A DNA stretch of 64,000 nt from Brevibacillus laterosporus (GCF_030489605.1 NZ_JAUKFY010000007.1:124001-188000), one strand, 5' to 3'; positions 8,496 to 17,133 are shown, counted from the first letter of the stretch. The notes: generated by a model not told the origin, from the letters alone. A program made the numbers and translations.

Positions 8496-8528
8496 GCGTT
8501 AGATTTCATGCCGCTTATTGTCGATTCC

Positions 8529-8565
8529 AGGCATTATTTCCACGGAAATGATGCCTGTATTTTTT
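8529..8565 (+). terminator. Terminator of the MarR gene
   Basis: AGGCATTATTTCC (8529-8541) pairs with GGAAATGATGCCT (8544-8556), followed by a run of T. Confidence 0.8.
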
Positions 8566-8582
8566 ATGAAGCTTTTATTACA

Positions 8583-8627
8583 GAAAAAAGAGTAAGATTC
8601 GCTTGATCGTAAGCCTCTTACTCTTTT
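8583..8627 (-). terminator. Terminator of the dual-receiver GGDEF gene
   Basis: AAAAGAGTAAGA and TCTTACTCTTTT form a 12-bp stem around an 18-base loop, followed on the minus strand by TTTCTG. It lies directly after the stop at 8646. Confidence 0.75.
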
Positions 8628-8645
8628 GATACACATATAGGTTTG

Positions 8646-10322
8646 TCATTCCTCGGCATACAACAACCTTTTTACACGCAATTCCAATTCAAGCATTGAA
8701 AACGGTTTTAGCATGTAATCATCTGCTCCCAACGACAATCCTTTAATGATATCTTTTTGATTATTTCTTGCTAAAAGCAGCATAATTCTCATCTTACGTA
8801 ATGCTTGATCTTGTCGAATTATCCGCAATAAGGAAAATCCATCCATCCCAGGAATAATGCCACCCAAAATACACAGCTGTGGTCGCCTTTTCCTCATAGC
8901 TTCCAACGCCTCTTTCCCATCTGTGGCTTCTATGATATCCACTTCTAAATGTGCAAGCTTTGTTCTTACGATGGAGCGAATCATTTGATCATCGTCAGCT
9001 AGGAGCAAGCATTTTTTCTGATTTGCTTCCGGCTCATTCAAAGGCTTGTCCAGTTTCAGCTTAGCTCTAACAATTTGGTTACGTCCTTGACGCTTCGCCT
9101 CGTACATGGCTCGGTCAGCCAGCTCCAGCCATTTGTGCTGCGGCATTATATGGTCCCAATCAGCAATACCTGCCGAGAACGTAATATGAAAATCTTGACC
9201 ATCTATTTGTAATACAGGAGCTTGCTGTAGCTGGTCTCGGATTCGCTCTAAAACCATTGCAGCCTGCTCAGCAGACGTTCCAGGGAAGGCGATTACAAAT
9301 TCCTCGCCCCCATAACGCGCTAATATATCTGTTGCACGTAAGCTTTGCTGTATTTTATGCCCCACCCCTTGTAGCACCAGATCACCAATATGATGTCCAT
9401 AGATATCATTAATTTTTTTAAAATAATCGATATCAAGAAAAGCGATAGAAATGGGTTCCTGTTTCCTGCGGGTTTGAGCCAATTCTACCTGCAACTGGTG
9501 ATCAAAAGAGCGTCGATTGTTCACCCCCGTTAATGGGTCACGAAAAGCCATATGCTCATAGTACTGTGTTCTCGTAAGCAGACGGTTGATACAGGCCTCC
9601 AGTTCCTCAAAATGGAAGGGTTTTGTTACATAATGGTCCGCTCCCATCCGATAACATCTGATCTTATCCTTTCTATCCTTTTTCCCAGATAGTACGACAA
9701 GTGGAACCCACTTTAAGACGGGATCATTTCTTACATAATCAAAAATCTCGTACCCAGACTGAGGTTGAATCGTTAGGTCCAGCATGATTAAATCAAAGGT
9801 TTTCTCCCATAATAAACGCTTCACCTCTTCCGCATTATGAGCCTCTTCCACTAGATATCCCTCTTGAGAGAGACGGTTGATTAGATAGGCTCTCAATACC
9901 TCATCGTCATCAATTAAAAGCAATCGATACGCTTTTTTATTTACTAGCCGATCCTCCCACATTTGTTTCTCTTCCTGTACCATTTCCTCCTGACCAAAGC
10001 TCAGTTCCATTTTTAACTGACTAATTAGCATATGAGCCATCTGAAGCTGTTGAGGAGCCAGTCTTTTTTCACAATCCGTTTGTGTCCATTCAAATTCCTT
10101 TATTAATAAATCAGCTGCATTACCAATTACCGCTAAACCATAGATAGAGGCACTTTCTTTCCATGTCTGGGCAATATGGTAAATGGCTTGAGCTGACTGC
10201 CGATTTTGTTCATAAACATATTGCTCCAAATACTGCTCCATACGATTTAGTTGATTTGTTAATCCTCGCAAAAATAACTTACGGGCCTCATATAGCTGCT
10301 TTTGATTTTTATTCATACTCAT
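8646..10322 (-). CDS. Hpt-like/REC/GGDEF/REC response regulator, diguanylate cyclase
   Basis: A 558-residue cytoplasmic signalling protein with four parts. Residues ~1-110 are helical and resemble a histidine phosphotransfer domain, with His49 in IYHIAQTWKESASIYG at the place of the phosphorylated histidine. Residues ~132-250 are a complete receiver (DDD 138-140, Asp182 in IMLDL, K234 in KPF). Residues ~255-425 are GGDEF with GGEEF at 338-342 and the inhibitory RATD at 329-332. Residues ~436-555 are a second receiver with DDD 443-445 and K539, but Gly487 stands where the phosphorylated Asp should be (CILGGIIPGMDG). So this output receiver cannot be phosphorylated in the usual way. No kinase gene is adjacent. 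The ribosome site before the ATG is weak; an ATG two codons later is equally possible. Confidence 0.88.
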   Translation of the reverse strand: MSMNKNQKQLYEARKLFLRGLTNQLNRMEQYLEQYVYEQNRQSAQAIYHIAQTWKESASIYGLAVIGNAADLLIKEFEWTQTDCEKRLAPQQLQMAHMLISQLKMELSFGQEEMVQEEKQMWEDRLVNKKAYRLLLIDDDEVLRAYLINRLSQEGYLVEEAHNAEEVKRLLWEKTFDLIMLDLTIQPQSGYEIFDYVRNDPVLKWVPLVVLSGKKDRKDKIRCYRMGADHYVTKPFHFEELEACINRLLTRTQYYEHMAFRDPLTGVNNRRSFDHQLQVELAQTRRKQEPISIAFLDIDYFKKINDIYGHHIGDLVLQGVGHKIQQSLRATDILARYGGEEFVIAFPGTSAEQAAMVLERIRDQLQQAPVLQIDGQDFHITFSAGIADWDHIMPQHKWLELADRAMYEAKRQGRNQIVRAKLKLDKPLNEPEANQKKCLLLADDDQMIRSIVRTKLAHLEVDIIEATDGKEALEAMRKRRPQLCILGGIIPGMDGFSLLRIIRQDQALRKMRIMLLLARNNQKDIIKGLSLGADDYMLKPFSMLELELRVKRLLYAEE

Positions 10323-10715
10323 GGCAACATGTCACATCCACTTCCATCCGCTCCCCCATTCGTTTAAAAGCAACCATTATGTATAAAAGCTGGTGACCGA
10401 TTGTAGGAAGTAAAGAGCGGTACCATACATGCTGCCTGCTTCAAATTGGGATTTTGTCCTCATTGTTTTTATATATTAGGTATTGGCTATTACATATATG
10501 ACGATGTTATTGTTATTTTTGTTACCTGTAATACATATCCAATCATACATGTAATCCCTATTTAAGCAATCTAATCATCCTGTAGCAATCCCTGCCCTAG
10601 ACGTGTTCATGACGATAACCTCTCTAGGCTGCAATCCCTTGCGCAGTAACTGCTGCACTTCTGTACCGTTATGTATCACATTTTGCGAAGTGCAATATTA
10701 TTATGTATATTTTTT
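10323..10715. other. Intergenic region without recognised gene
   Basis: About 390 bases with no coding signal. An 8-bp inverted repeat TGCACTTC/GAAGTGCA with a ~25-base loop lies around 10652-10694; I cannot assign it. The promoter of the response regulator gene should lie near 10330-10450. Confidence 0.35.
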
Positions 10716-10752
10716 AAAAATAAAAGGCGGCAGGTACTTTAGCAAGTACCCG
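10716..10752 (-). terminator. Terminator of the YhcN-like gene
   Basis: GGTACTT (10733-10739) pairs with AAGTACC (10744-10750), flanked by further G/C pairs. On the minus strand it is followed by CGCCTTTTATTTTT. Confidence 0.75.
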
Positions 10753-10767
10753 CATACCTATCAATCT

Positions 10768-11379
10768 CTAGTAAGCACTAAAGCCCTCTGTATATGCACC
10801 TACATCATTGATTAAACGTCTGAATTCACTATCGTCCACATACTCACCTGCCAACAATCTGTCATGGATAGATAGAATTCGTTTATACATCTTATAGTCA
10901 GGCGTAATAAAGACGAGACGCGCCTTATCCTGACGAATTAAAGTGTCTCGTATGCCCCGAATAATTCGATTATCGTGTCCATCAACATTTAATTTTAAGC
11001 TTAGCTTTGGCCGCAGTTCACTCGTTGGATCGCGTTGGATCGGCTTTCGTTCATACTTTCCATTAGGAGTTCCGTCTGTGATTACACCGATCACCATGGT
11101 ATCTCCATAAATAATCGCTTTTGCATCAAGTACTCCAGGCACCTTCTTTGCCCGTTCCTCCACAGCGGTTAACTGATAGCTATTTGTATTTTTTCCTTGG
11201 TACATCATTTTCACTGGTCCAGGTTCTACAAATTCATGGTTATTGCGACGATCACTTTTGTAATCCTGAATGCCAATTTGCGTATTCGTGCCGCCTGGAG
11301 AATGGGTAGAGCACCCCACTAGAGATAGGCTCAGTACCATTGCTAAGCTCCGTATCATAGCCGTATACATTTGTTTCAT
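10768..11379 (-). CDS. YhcN/YlaJ-family sporulation lipoprotein
   Basis: A 203-residue lipoprotein. The signal ends in the lipobox LVGC at about residues 20-23, so it is exported, lipidated by Lgt and cleaved at Cys23. After a low-complexity linker comes the YhcN/YlaJ domain: VEERAKKVPGVLDAKAIIYGDTMVIGV, then LRPKLSLKLNVDGHDNRIIRGIRDTLIRQD and VFITPDYKMYKRI. Members of this family are made in sporulating cells and sit in the spore inner membrane or cortex region, where they affect germination or outgrowth. The start ATG has GGGGGTG upstream. Single-gene unit. Confidence 0.85.
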   Translation of the reverse strand: MKQMYTAMIRSLAMVLSLSLVGCSTHSPGGTNTQIGIQDYKSDRRNNHEFVEPGPVKMMYQGKNTNSYQLTAVEERAKKVPGVLDAKAIIYGDTMVIGVITDGTPNGKYERKPIQRDPTSELRPKLSLKLNVDGHDNRIIRGIRDTLIRQDKARLVFITPDYKMYKRILSIHDRLLAGEYVDDSEFRRLINDVGAYTEGFSAY

Positions 11380-11471
11380 GCTAACACCCCCAGTAGTTAT
11401 AGCATGCTTGTTTTAAGGGGGTTTTACTCGGTTAGCAGCAATGGTAAAAGTTCTTAAGAAGCAGGAGGTAA

Positions 11472-11521
11472 AATAACAAATAGACCTCCCCTGATTTATG
11501 CCGCCAAAGAAGGTCTATCTT
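11472..11521 (-). terminator. Probable terminator of the cyclodeaminase-family gene
   Basis: On the minus strand GATAGACCTTC pairs with GGGAGGTCTATT around a ~20-base loop and is followed by TGTTATTTT. It is about 90 bases beyond the stop at 11613. Confidence 0.5.
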
Positions 11522-11612
11522 CGTTTCCTTTTGATTCAATCAGCCATGTTCGACTGCCGAGGACTCTCTGCCTCCTAAGACGAAAAAAATAGCTGTTTCA
11601 TGCATATCTTGT

Positions 11613-12605
11613 TTACACAAGTTCAATTTCTTGACCTATCCCCGCTTGTTTTGCCTTTTTATAGATTGCCCAAGCCACTCCAACATCCATTACAGCTAGA
11701 CCTACTGATTTAAATAATGTTACCTCATTCGCAGTTTCTCTCCCCGGCTTTTGACCGTCGGCAATCTCCCCTAGCTCAGCATACACTTGTTGAGTGGAGA
11801 AAACTCCCTCCTGTATAGGAAGAAGCAAATCTCCCGACTCAGCTAAAGCGGCTTCCTTCCCCTCCACAATCACTTTGTCAGCCTTTGTAAGCATATCTGT
11901 AGGAATCTCCTGCATATGAGGCTGAAATGATCCTATCGCATTGATGTGAACTCCCGCAGATATGGCATCTGCTGAAAAAATGGGTTTTGTTGCATTGGTT
12001 GCGGTAATGACAATATCTGCTCCTGTAACAGCTTGATTTGCCTCTGGAACTACGTGTATCAGCAAATCTCTCCCTTGTTGGGATTGTTTCAGCTCCATTT
12101 TAAGTTGCTCTGCCTTTTGTTGTGTGCGATTATATAGCCGGATCTCCTTAAGTGGTCGAACCGCTAACATAGCTAAAATTAATCCCTGCGCTTGTGCACC
12201 TGTACCAATTACTCCAAGAATGCTGGCATCCTGACGAGCCAAATGCTGAGTAGCTAAACCAGATACAGCGCCCGTACGTACGATCGTCAAATAGGACGCA
12301 TCTAATAACAGAAGGGGTTCTCCCGTCTGCACATCACACAGGATCATGAGCCCCGTAATACTAGACTTCCCCTTTGTCTTATTATCTGGAAAAAAGGAAA
12401 CATATTTCATGCCAAGGCTCTCCATAGCTGGAACAAGAGCTGGCATAAACAAAGCTGTACCATTGCCTTGTTTTACAGGTACAGACAATCGAATGGGACT
12501 AACCGTCCTTTTATTCGAAAATTCAATCAAAGAATGAGATACGGCTTCAATAGCTTCTTTCATACTAAGCAACTGCTTCACTTCCTGTTGCCTTACAATC
12601 AGCAT
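11613..12605 (-). CDS. Ornithine cyclodeaminase / mu-crystallin family dehydrogenase
   Basis: A 330-residue protein of the ornithine cyclodeaminase/mu-crystallin family, which includes ornithine cyclodeaminase, alanine dehydrogenases and imine reductases. The NAD-binding Rossmann motif is GVIGTGAQAQG near residues 132-142, the family-typical RTGAVSGLATQHLAR precedes it, and INAIGSFQPHMQEIP plus ESGDLLLPI come later. Substrate cannot be told from the sequence. The ATG at 12605 has AAGGAGAGGAT just upstream. That site lies inside a 10-codon upstream ORF ending one base before the start, so translation may be coupled. Confidence 0.85.
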   Translation of the reverse strand: MLIVRQQEVKQLLSMKEAIEAVSHSLIEFSNKRTVSPIRLSVPVKQGNGTALFMPALVPAMESLGMKYVSFFPDNKTKGKSSITGLMILCDVQTGEPLLLLDASYLTIVRTGAVSGLATQHLARQDASILGVIGTGAQAQGLILAMLAVRPLKEIRLYNRTQQKAEQLKMELKQSQQGRDLLIHVVPEANQAVTGADIVITATNATKPIFSADAISAGVHINAIGSFQPHMQEIPTDMLTKADKVIVEGKEAALAESGDLLLPIQEGVFSTQQVYAELGEIADGQKPGRETANEVTLFKSVGLAVMDVGVAWAIYKKAKQAGIGQEIELV

Positions 12606-12606
12606 T

Positions 12607-12639
12607 TTATCCTCTCCTTGATTGTGTTTTGAAATACAT
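12607..12639 (-). CDS. 10-codon upstream ORF before the cyclodeaminase gene
   Basis: ATG at 12639 follows a strong AGGAGG by six bases and reads MYFKTQSRRG, then TAA at 12609-12607, one base before the next ATG. The two arginine codons AGG AGA are part of the ribosome site of the main gene. It could be a leader peptide or simply a translation-coupling device; conservation is needed to tell. Confidence 0.4.
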   Translation of the reverse strand: MYFKTQSRRG

Positions 12640-12655
12640 CTATTCCCTCCTGTCT

Positions 12656-13308
12656 TTTTACTTTTTATGCGAAGTAAATTTTTTCCTGCTAATTCATTAC
12701 TATTTATTTCTGTTCAGTTGAAGCGTCCCCGATTTATCCCCCTTTCAAATTAAGTCCTGATTAACACTTCCTCTTCCCCCTCTTTGTAGCTTATAACACA
12801 TTAATTGGTGCGGGGTTTGTAAGTAGTTGCTTAAGATTGTTCACCCTCCACCCTTTTTTCATTCCTGCTCTTTTCCTCGTTTTTCAGTCTATTAGCTGTA
12901 AATTTCCACACTTCCCTATCAAACCTCTTTCCTCTCATATACAAACTAAGGAATCTATACAAGCTTTAGCCGTCATTACAGCAAATTGATCATGGATAAA
13001 GAAGCAGAACAATAACCTAATTTTTCTAAAATTTACAAATAATGTTTTTTGAAATCTCACAGCCACCGTCTCATCTGATATTTTTTGATAATTCCATAAA
13101 TTTACCCAAAAAAATTTAGTCTTTTTTTCTTCATTCCTCTAACATGTTACGAAAATGTTTCTGGAACACTAGATTACTTTATGTATAGGTTTTCCTGATT
13201 TATTCTTTGTTTATTTAACTTTTATCTATTATCTCCGATTTTTTTACAAAAACCAATTGATTCCTACAAAAAATAATGAAATAAATTGTTATTTTAAAAT
13301 TAACATTA
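12656..13308. other. Long AT-rich spacer upstream of the protease
   Basis: About 650 bases with no coding signal on either strand and many A/T runs. I find no hairpin or ribosome site. A 60-codon minus-strand open frame at 13215-13397 has no start signal and very AT-rich codons. The length suggests regulatory DNA for the secreted protease. Confidence 0.35.
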
Positions 13309-13343
13309 CGACATAAAATGATAAAATTAGACATTTTATGTCG
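13309..13343. promoter_or_regulatory. 12-bp inverted repeat, likely operator of the protease gene
   Basis: CGACATAAAATG (13309-13320) and CATTTTATGTCG (13332-13343) are exact reverse complements with an 11-base AT-rich spacer, so their centres are about two helical turns apart. The repeat ends 13 bases before the presumed -35. No T-run follows, so an operator is more likely than a terminator. Confidence 0.55.
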
Positions 13344-13355
13344 ATAAGTTATATA

Positions 13356-13383
13356 TTGTGTTTTTTCGTAATTTTCGTATAAT
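13356..13383 (+). promoter_or_regulatory. Presumed promoter of the protease gene
   Basis: TTGTGT (13356-13361), 16 bases, TATAAT (13378-13383), then AAGGAG at 13408-13413 and ATG at 13426. Confidence 0.5.
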
Positions 13384-13425
13384 TTAGACAGTAACAAAAT
13401 ATTTTATAAGGAGTTGTTGTTAAAA

Positions 13426-14631
13426 ATGAAAAAATCACTAAAAGTCCTATCTCTTTGCACCGCGTTAGCCACTCTCTTACCTATCAATGTTTTCGCGTCG
13501 ATGACTGAAAAAGTTGAGCATCACGTACAATCCGCTGATGCACCTGCAAAAGGTGAGTTTAAAGATGACGAAATATTGGTAAAATTCAAACAGACTTTAG
13601 TACCTATTGACACAGAACAAATCCATTCTACTCTAGGTGGTGAAGAAGTAGAGGAGTTGGGTAACGGAGCTTCAGAATGGCAATTAGTAAAAGTTCCAGA
13701 TGGACAAGCTGAGGAGTTCAAACAAAAATATTTATCGGATCCAAATGTAGAATCTGTTGAGTACAACATGCTTTATCATGTAGATTACACACCAAACGAT
13801 CCTCTAATCAGTAGCCAATGGCACCACAAAAAAATCAATTCATATGGTGCATGGGATATTATTAAAGGGTCCGAAAAGAAAATAGCTATCTTAGACACAG
13901 GTGTTCAATTAGACCATCCTGACCTAAAGGATAGCCTGTTGCCTGGAAAGAGCTTTGTCTCTGGTGTAACCTCTCCTAATGATGACCATGGTCATGGTAC
14001 GCATTGCGCAGGTCTAGCTGCAGCTATCGGTGACAATGGTATTGGGGTCAGCGGGGTTGACGGTTCAGCTAAAATTATCCCGGTAAAAGTTCTAAATGCT
14101 CAAGGTTCAGGCTATACCTCTGACATCATCAAGGGTGTAACTTGGGCTGCTGATAATGGCGCTGACATTATCTCTATGTCACTTGGTGGCGGAGCTTTCC
14201 AACAATCCTTCCAAGATGCTATTAACTATGCTTGGGGCAAAAACAAAATCGTCGTAGCTGCCGCAGGTAACAACGGATCTTCCTCTCTTACCTACCCTGC
14301 TGCCTACGACAATGTACTTGCTGTAGCTGCTACTGATTCTAACGATGGACTAGCTTATTTCTCCAACTATGGAAAATGGGTTGACATTGCTGCTCCTGGT
14401 GTATCAGTATACTCCACTTACAAAAACAGTGGCTACACCAATATGTCTGGTACGTCCATGGCTACTCCGGTTGCTGTATCTGTTCTAGCATTAACTTGGG
14501 GTAAACAACCGAATGCTACAAACCAACAAATCGTCGATCGTGTATTATCTACAGCTGATCAAACATCTTCTACAGGCACTAGCTACCAAAATGGTCGCGT
14601 AAATGCATACAAAGCTGTTAACGGATTTTAA
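13426..14631 (+). CDS. Secreted subtilisin-like serine protease (S8)
   Basis: A 401-residue preproenzyme. A signal peptide covers residues 1-25 (cleavage after VFA). An I9-type propeptide follows (DEILVKFK at 48-55 to about residue 118), then the mature catalytic domain. The triad is Asp157 in AILDTG, His190 in GHGTHCAG and Ser344 in GTSMATP, with the oxyanion Asn282 in AAAGNNGS. The calcium-site and substrate-strand motifs SLGGG and ADNGAD are present. The sequence ends right after the domain (NAYKAVNGF), as in thermitase- and subtilisin-type enzymes. Cys194 beside the catalytic His is as in thermitase relatives. The start is set at ATG 13426; a TTG at 13414 touches the AAGGAG. Expression is likely controlled through the inverted repeat upstream. 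Confidence 0.95.
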   Translation: MKKSLKVLSLCTALATLLPINVFASMTEKVEHHVQSADAPAKGEFKDDEILVKFKQTLVPIDTEQIHSTLGGEEVEELGNGASEWQLVKVPDGQAEEFKQKYLSDPNVESVEYNMLYHVDYTPNDPLISSQWHHKKINSYGAWDIIKGSEKKIAILDTGVQLDHPDLKDSLLPGKSFVSGVTSPNDDHGHGTHCAGLAAAIGDNGIGVSGVDGSAKIIPVKVLNAQGSGYTSDIIKGVTWAADNGADIISMSLGGGAFQQSFQDAINYAWGKNKIVVAAAGNNGSSSLTYPAAYDNVLAVAATDSNDGLAYFSNYGKWVDIAAPGVSVYSTYKNSGYTNMSGTSMATPVAVSVLALTWGKQPNATNQQIVDRVLSTADQTSSTGTSYQNGRVNAYKAVNGF

Positions 14632-14763
14632 TTCCATCATAACAAGATCCGTTGACACAAATTAAGCCTTTGCCTTTGAACAACCTGTTACTTCAAAGAC
14701 TTAGCTAGATGGGAGCGAACCAACAGCATGACAATAAGCAATCAAGCTGAATGTACATTCTGA

Positions 14764-14816
14764 AACAGCCCTATGACTGGATGGCTTTACTCCATTCCAA
14801 GAAAGGGCTGTTTTCA
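14764..14816 (+). terminator. Probable terminator downstream of the protease
   Basis: AACAGCCCT (14764-14772) pairs with AGGGCTGTT (14804-14812), with an inner TGGATGG/CCATTCC pairing, followed by TTCATTATT. It lies 130 bases past the protease stop. Confidence 0.7.
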
Positions 14817-14835
14817 TTATTATGGATAAGTTTAC

Positions 14836-14875
14836 ATACATCGTATTGCAATACAAGATACATCGTTATACAATA
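14836..14875. promoter_or_regulatory. Two 18-bp direct repeats, probable PadR operator
   Basis: ATACATCGTATTGCAATA (14836-14853) and ATACATCGTTATACAATA (14858-14875) match at 15 of 18 positions and are offset by 22 bases, two helical turns. The first includes the perfect palindrome GTATTGCAATAC (14843-14854). Position right before the padR gene suggests autoregulation. Confidence 0.5.
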
Positions 14876-14900
14876 TAAAAAATAAAAGGAGCTGAGCCTA

Positions 14901-15227
14901 TTGGATAAGGAACTAATGAAAGGAAGCATCGACATTTTATTACTCTCCTTAATTGCTGAGCGTGATATGTATGGCTATGAAATCACAAAAGAATTAAAAG
15001 AAAAAAGTAATAATTTATACCACATGAGTGAGGGTACTCTTTACCCAGCTTTAAATCGGCTACATAAAAAGGGATGGGTCACCTCGTATTGGGGAGACAA
15101 TGAAGCTCAAGGAAGACGCAAATACTATCAGATTACAGATGCTGGAGCAGAGGAGTTACAGCGGAAAGTATCGGATTGGAATACGATTCACTCACTGGTG
15201 AGTAAGGTTTCCAAGGACTTTGCATGA
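14901..15227 (+). CDS. PadR-family transcriptional regulator
   Basis: A 108-residue winged-helix repressor. It shows the hallmark PadR pattern LMKGSIDILLLSLIAERDMYGYEITKEL, then MSEGTLYPALNRLHKKGWV (recognition helix) and RRKYYQITDAGAEEL (wing). The start is TTG at 14901, with AAAGGAG nine bases upstream. Its stop overlaps the ATG of the next gene by four bases. The typical context is a PadR regulator, a membrane protein with a permease-prefix-like N-terminus and an exported protein. This points to a cell-envelope stress circuit, though the signal is unknown. Confidence 0.9.
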   Translation: MDKELMKGSIDILLLSLIAERDMYGYEITKELKEKSNNLYHMSEGTLYPALNRLHKKGWVTSYWGDNEAQGRRKYYQITDAGAEELQRKVSDWNTIHSLVSKVSKDFA

Positions 15228-16060
15228 GTCGGCTAAAAGAGTATGTCTCCTCTATTTTATCTCATGGAGAATTTAGTGAGCAGGATCGGATTGAGCTAGC
15301 AGAAGAATTTCTAGACCATCTGCACCAGTTGCAACGTGACTATCTGCAAGCCGGTCATTCTCAAGAGGAAGCAGAGCGATTAGCTATCCGTGATTTTGGC
15401 TGCGAGCAGGAGATTGGTCAAGAATTACAGGAATCCCAAGCTCCCCATTATCGTCTATTATTATTGCTGGTGGGAGCAGGCACCATTTTGTTCACCATTC
15501 TTTATTACCTGTACGCTTTGTTTATTTTACAGGTATTTCTCCCTCTTCCTATGGGAATTGGAATGCTGCTTGGGAGTTCATTGCTTTGGTTCTATTGGAA
15601 TCCAGAACATATTTTCCAGCGCAAGCTTTTGATTAGCACAATACTTATTCTACTCACCTTCTCTTTTTTGTATTGGGCATATGTCGGCTTTTTTGGAACA
15701 AAATGGATTCGTAATTTCTTGTTAGCTAACACAGTTTTGTTACTCATTCTCTCTTGGATTACACTCGTAATGACGGCTTGGAAAAAACCTTTACACCTCC
15801 CCCTCTCGGAGCGTAAACGCAGAAATGTAATCCATACAGCAAATTTATCCTTCTTATTCATAATGCTGTATCCGCTTATAAAATGGTGTAGTGGCATTCT
15901 GCTTTTTGGCTGGTTTTTTGCTGTTTTTCCTATATGTTTTCTCCTTGGCTGGGCCTGTCTTTATTGGGTTCAGTACAAGTTAATTGGGAGAAAGCCGTTT
16001 TTAGGATTACTGTTTGGAATATCCTCTGCCGTTTTTGTCGGCCTTCTTTGCTCTGTCTAA
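15224..16060 (+). CDS. Integral membrane protein with DUF1700/permease-prefix-like N-terminus
   Basis: A 278-residue protein. Residues ~1-65 are helical and acidic: ELAEEFLDHLHQLQRDYLQAGHSQEEAERLAIRDFG, the pattern common to DUF1700 and permease-prefix domains that follow PadR genes. The rest is about six membrane segments with short basic loops (SERKRRNVIH). No enzymatic motif is seen. It overlaps padR by four bases and is followed 23 bases later by a beta-propeller gene. Function unknown; an envelope-associated role is inferred from context. Confidence 0.7.
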   Translation: MSRLKEYVSSILSHGEFSEQDRIELAEEFLDHLHQLQRDYLQAGHSQEEAERLAIRDFGCEQEIGQELQESQAPHYRLLLLLVGAGTILFTILYYLYALFILQVFLPLPMGIGMLLGSSLLWFYWNPEHIFQRKLLISTILILLTFSFLYWAYVGFFGTKWIRNFLLANTVLLLILSWITLVMTAWKKPLHLPLSERKRRNVIHTANLSFLFIMLYPLIKWCSGILLFGWFFAVFPICFLLGWACLYWVQYKLIGRKPFLGLLFGISSAVFVGLLCSV

Positions 16061-16083
16061 CCAAAAATATAGAGGTGATCAAA

Positions 16084-17133
16084 ATGAACAAAAAAACACG
16101 CAATTGGCTATTTTTAGGAATGGCATTTTGCCTAACAATCGGGCTGTGGGCGACAGGCTCCCTGTACGCATCCAACACTGGAATGTATGCAGGAAAAACA
16201 GGTTTAGAAACAGGAATTGATATTGCTCCAGATGACTCCAAGCTGCTTTTTTCCTACTCGATTAATGGGGTAGCTAGTCTTTACACAGCAAATCCAGATG
16301 GAACAAACGTCAAAAAGCTAGCCAGTCTTTCTGGTCATTCTTTGGTTCAGCCCGTCTACTCCAGTAACGGAAAAAAAATCCTTACTCTGGCTCGACCTCT
16401 AGAAGCAGAGAAAAAGACAGCGGAGCAAGCACTCTATGTTATGAATTCGGATGGATCTGAGCTGCGTCTTTTATCAGAGCCTCATGAACTGATCACAGAC
16501 GCCGTTTTTGCTCCGGATAATCAAACCATCTATTATGTAAAAGCCGGAGTATTTAAAAATTACTCTCCAATCGCTTCTAAGCGCCCCCATGATTATGATC
16601 TTTTTTCTATTGATGTACAGGGGAAGAATAAACAGCAAATTACACACGATAAAGAATATCAGATGTCAGACCTGTCAATATCATCGGACGGCCAGAAGCT
16701 ATTTTTCACCAAATTCACCAATGATTCTGACAATCGCAACTCTAGCAAAGATAAGCTGGCATTATTTGCTACCGATTTACAAGGAAAATCGTTGGCTAGC
16801 TATTTACCAGTAAATGAGGTACTTGGAACTCCTGAGATGTATGATGTTCATATTTCACCGGATGATAAGCGGATCGCCTTCTCTGCTGTTTCACCTGCTT
16901 CGTCAAACAAAACGTTTGAGTATGAGTTGTTTACCATGGATATAGCAACAAAACAGGCTAAGCAAATCACCACTTTACATAAGCATGCTAATTCACCCGT
17001 CTATTTTCATAAACAAAACAAGCTCCTTTTCTTGGAAGATATCAGCTGGCCTGCTGAACCCACCTATCAGCTTAGAACAGTGAACACTGACGGCTCTGGC
17101 CTGCAAACACTACAGATCACTGTGCCAGAATAA
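16084..17133 (+). CDS. Exported TolB-like/PD40 beta-propeller protein
   Basis: A ~349-residue protein with an N-terminal signal or anchor (residues ~7-28, WLFLGMAFCLTIGLWATG). Repeated units of the WD40-like PD40 type follow: IAPDDSKLLFSYSINGVASLYTAN, MNSDGSELRLLSEP, FAPDNQTIYYVKAG, ISSDGQKLFFTKF, ISPDDKRIAFSAV, VNTDGSGLQTL. About six blades can be counted. Such propellers bind partners outside the membrane and have no catalytic residues. The ATG at 16084 has AGAGGTGATC upstream; the open frame before it belongs to no protein. It is third in the padR operon. Confidence 0.75.
   Translation: MNKKTRNWLFLGMAFCLTIGLWATGSLYASNTGMYAGKTGLETGIDIAPDDSKLLFSYSINGVASLYTANPDGTNVKKLASLSGHSLVQPVYSSNGKKILTLARPLEAEKKTAEQALYVMNSDGSELRLLSEPHELITDAVFAPDNQTIYYVKAGVFKNYSPIASKRPHDYDLFSIDVQGKNKQQITHDKEYQMSDLSISSDGQKLFFTKFTNDSDNRNSSKDKLALFATDLQGKSLASYLPVNEVLGTPEMYDVHISPDDKRIAFSAVSPASSNKTFEYELFTMDIATKQAKQITTLHKHANSPVYFHKQNKLLFLEDISWPAEPTYQLRTVNTDGSGLQTLQITVPE

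Noticed and set aside
13215-13397. 60-codon minus-strand open frame upstream of the protease
   Set aside because: AT-rich, no ribosome site and overlaps the inverted repeat and promoter.
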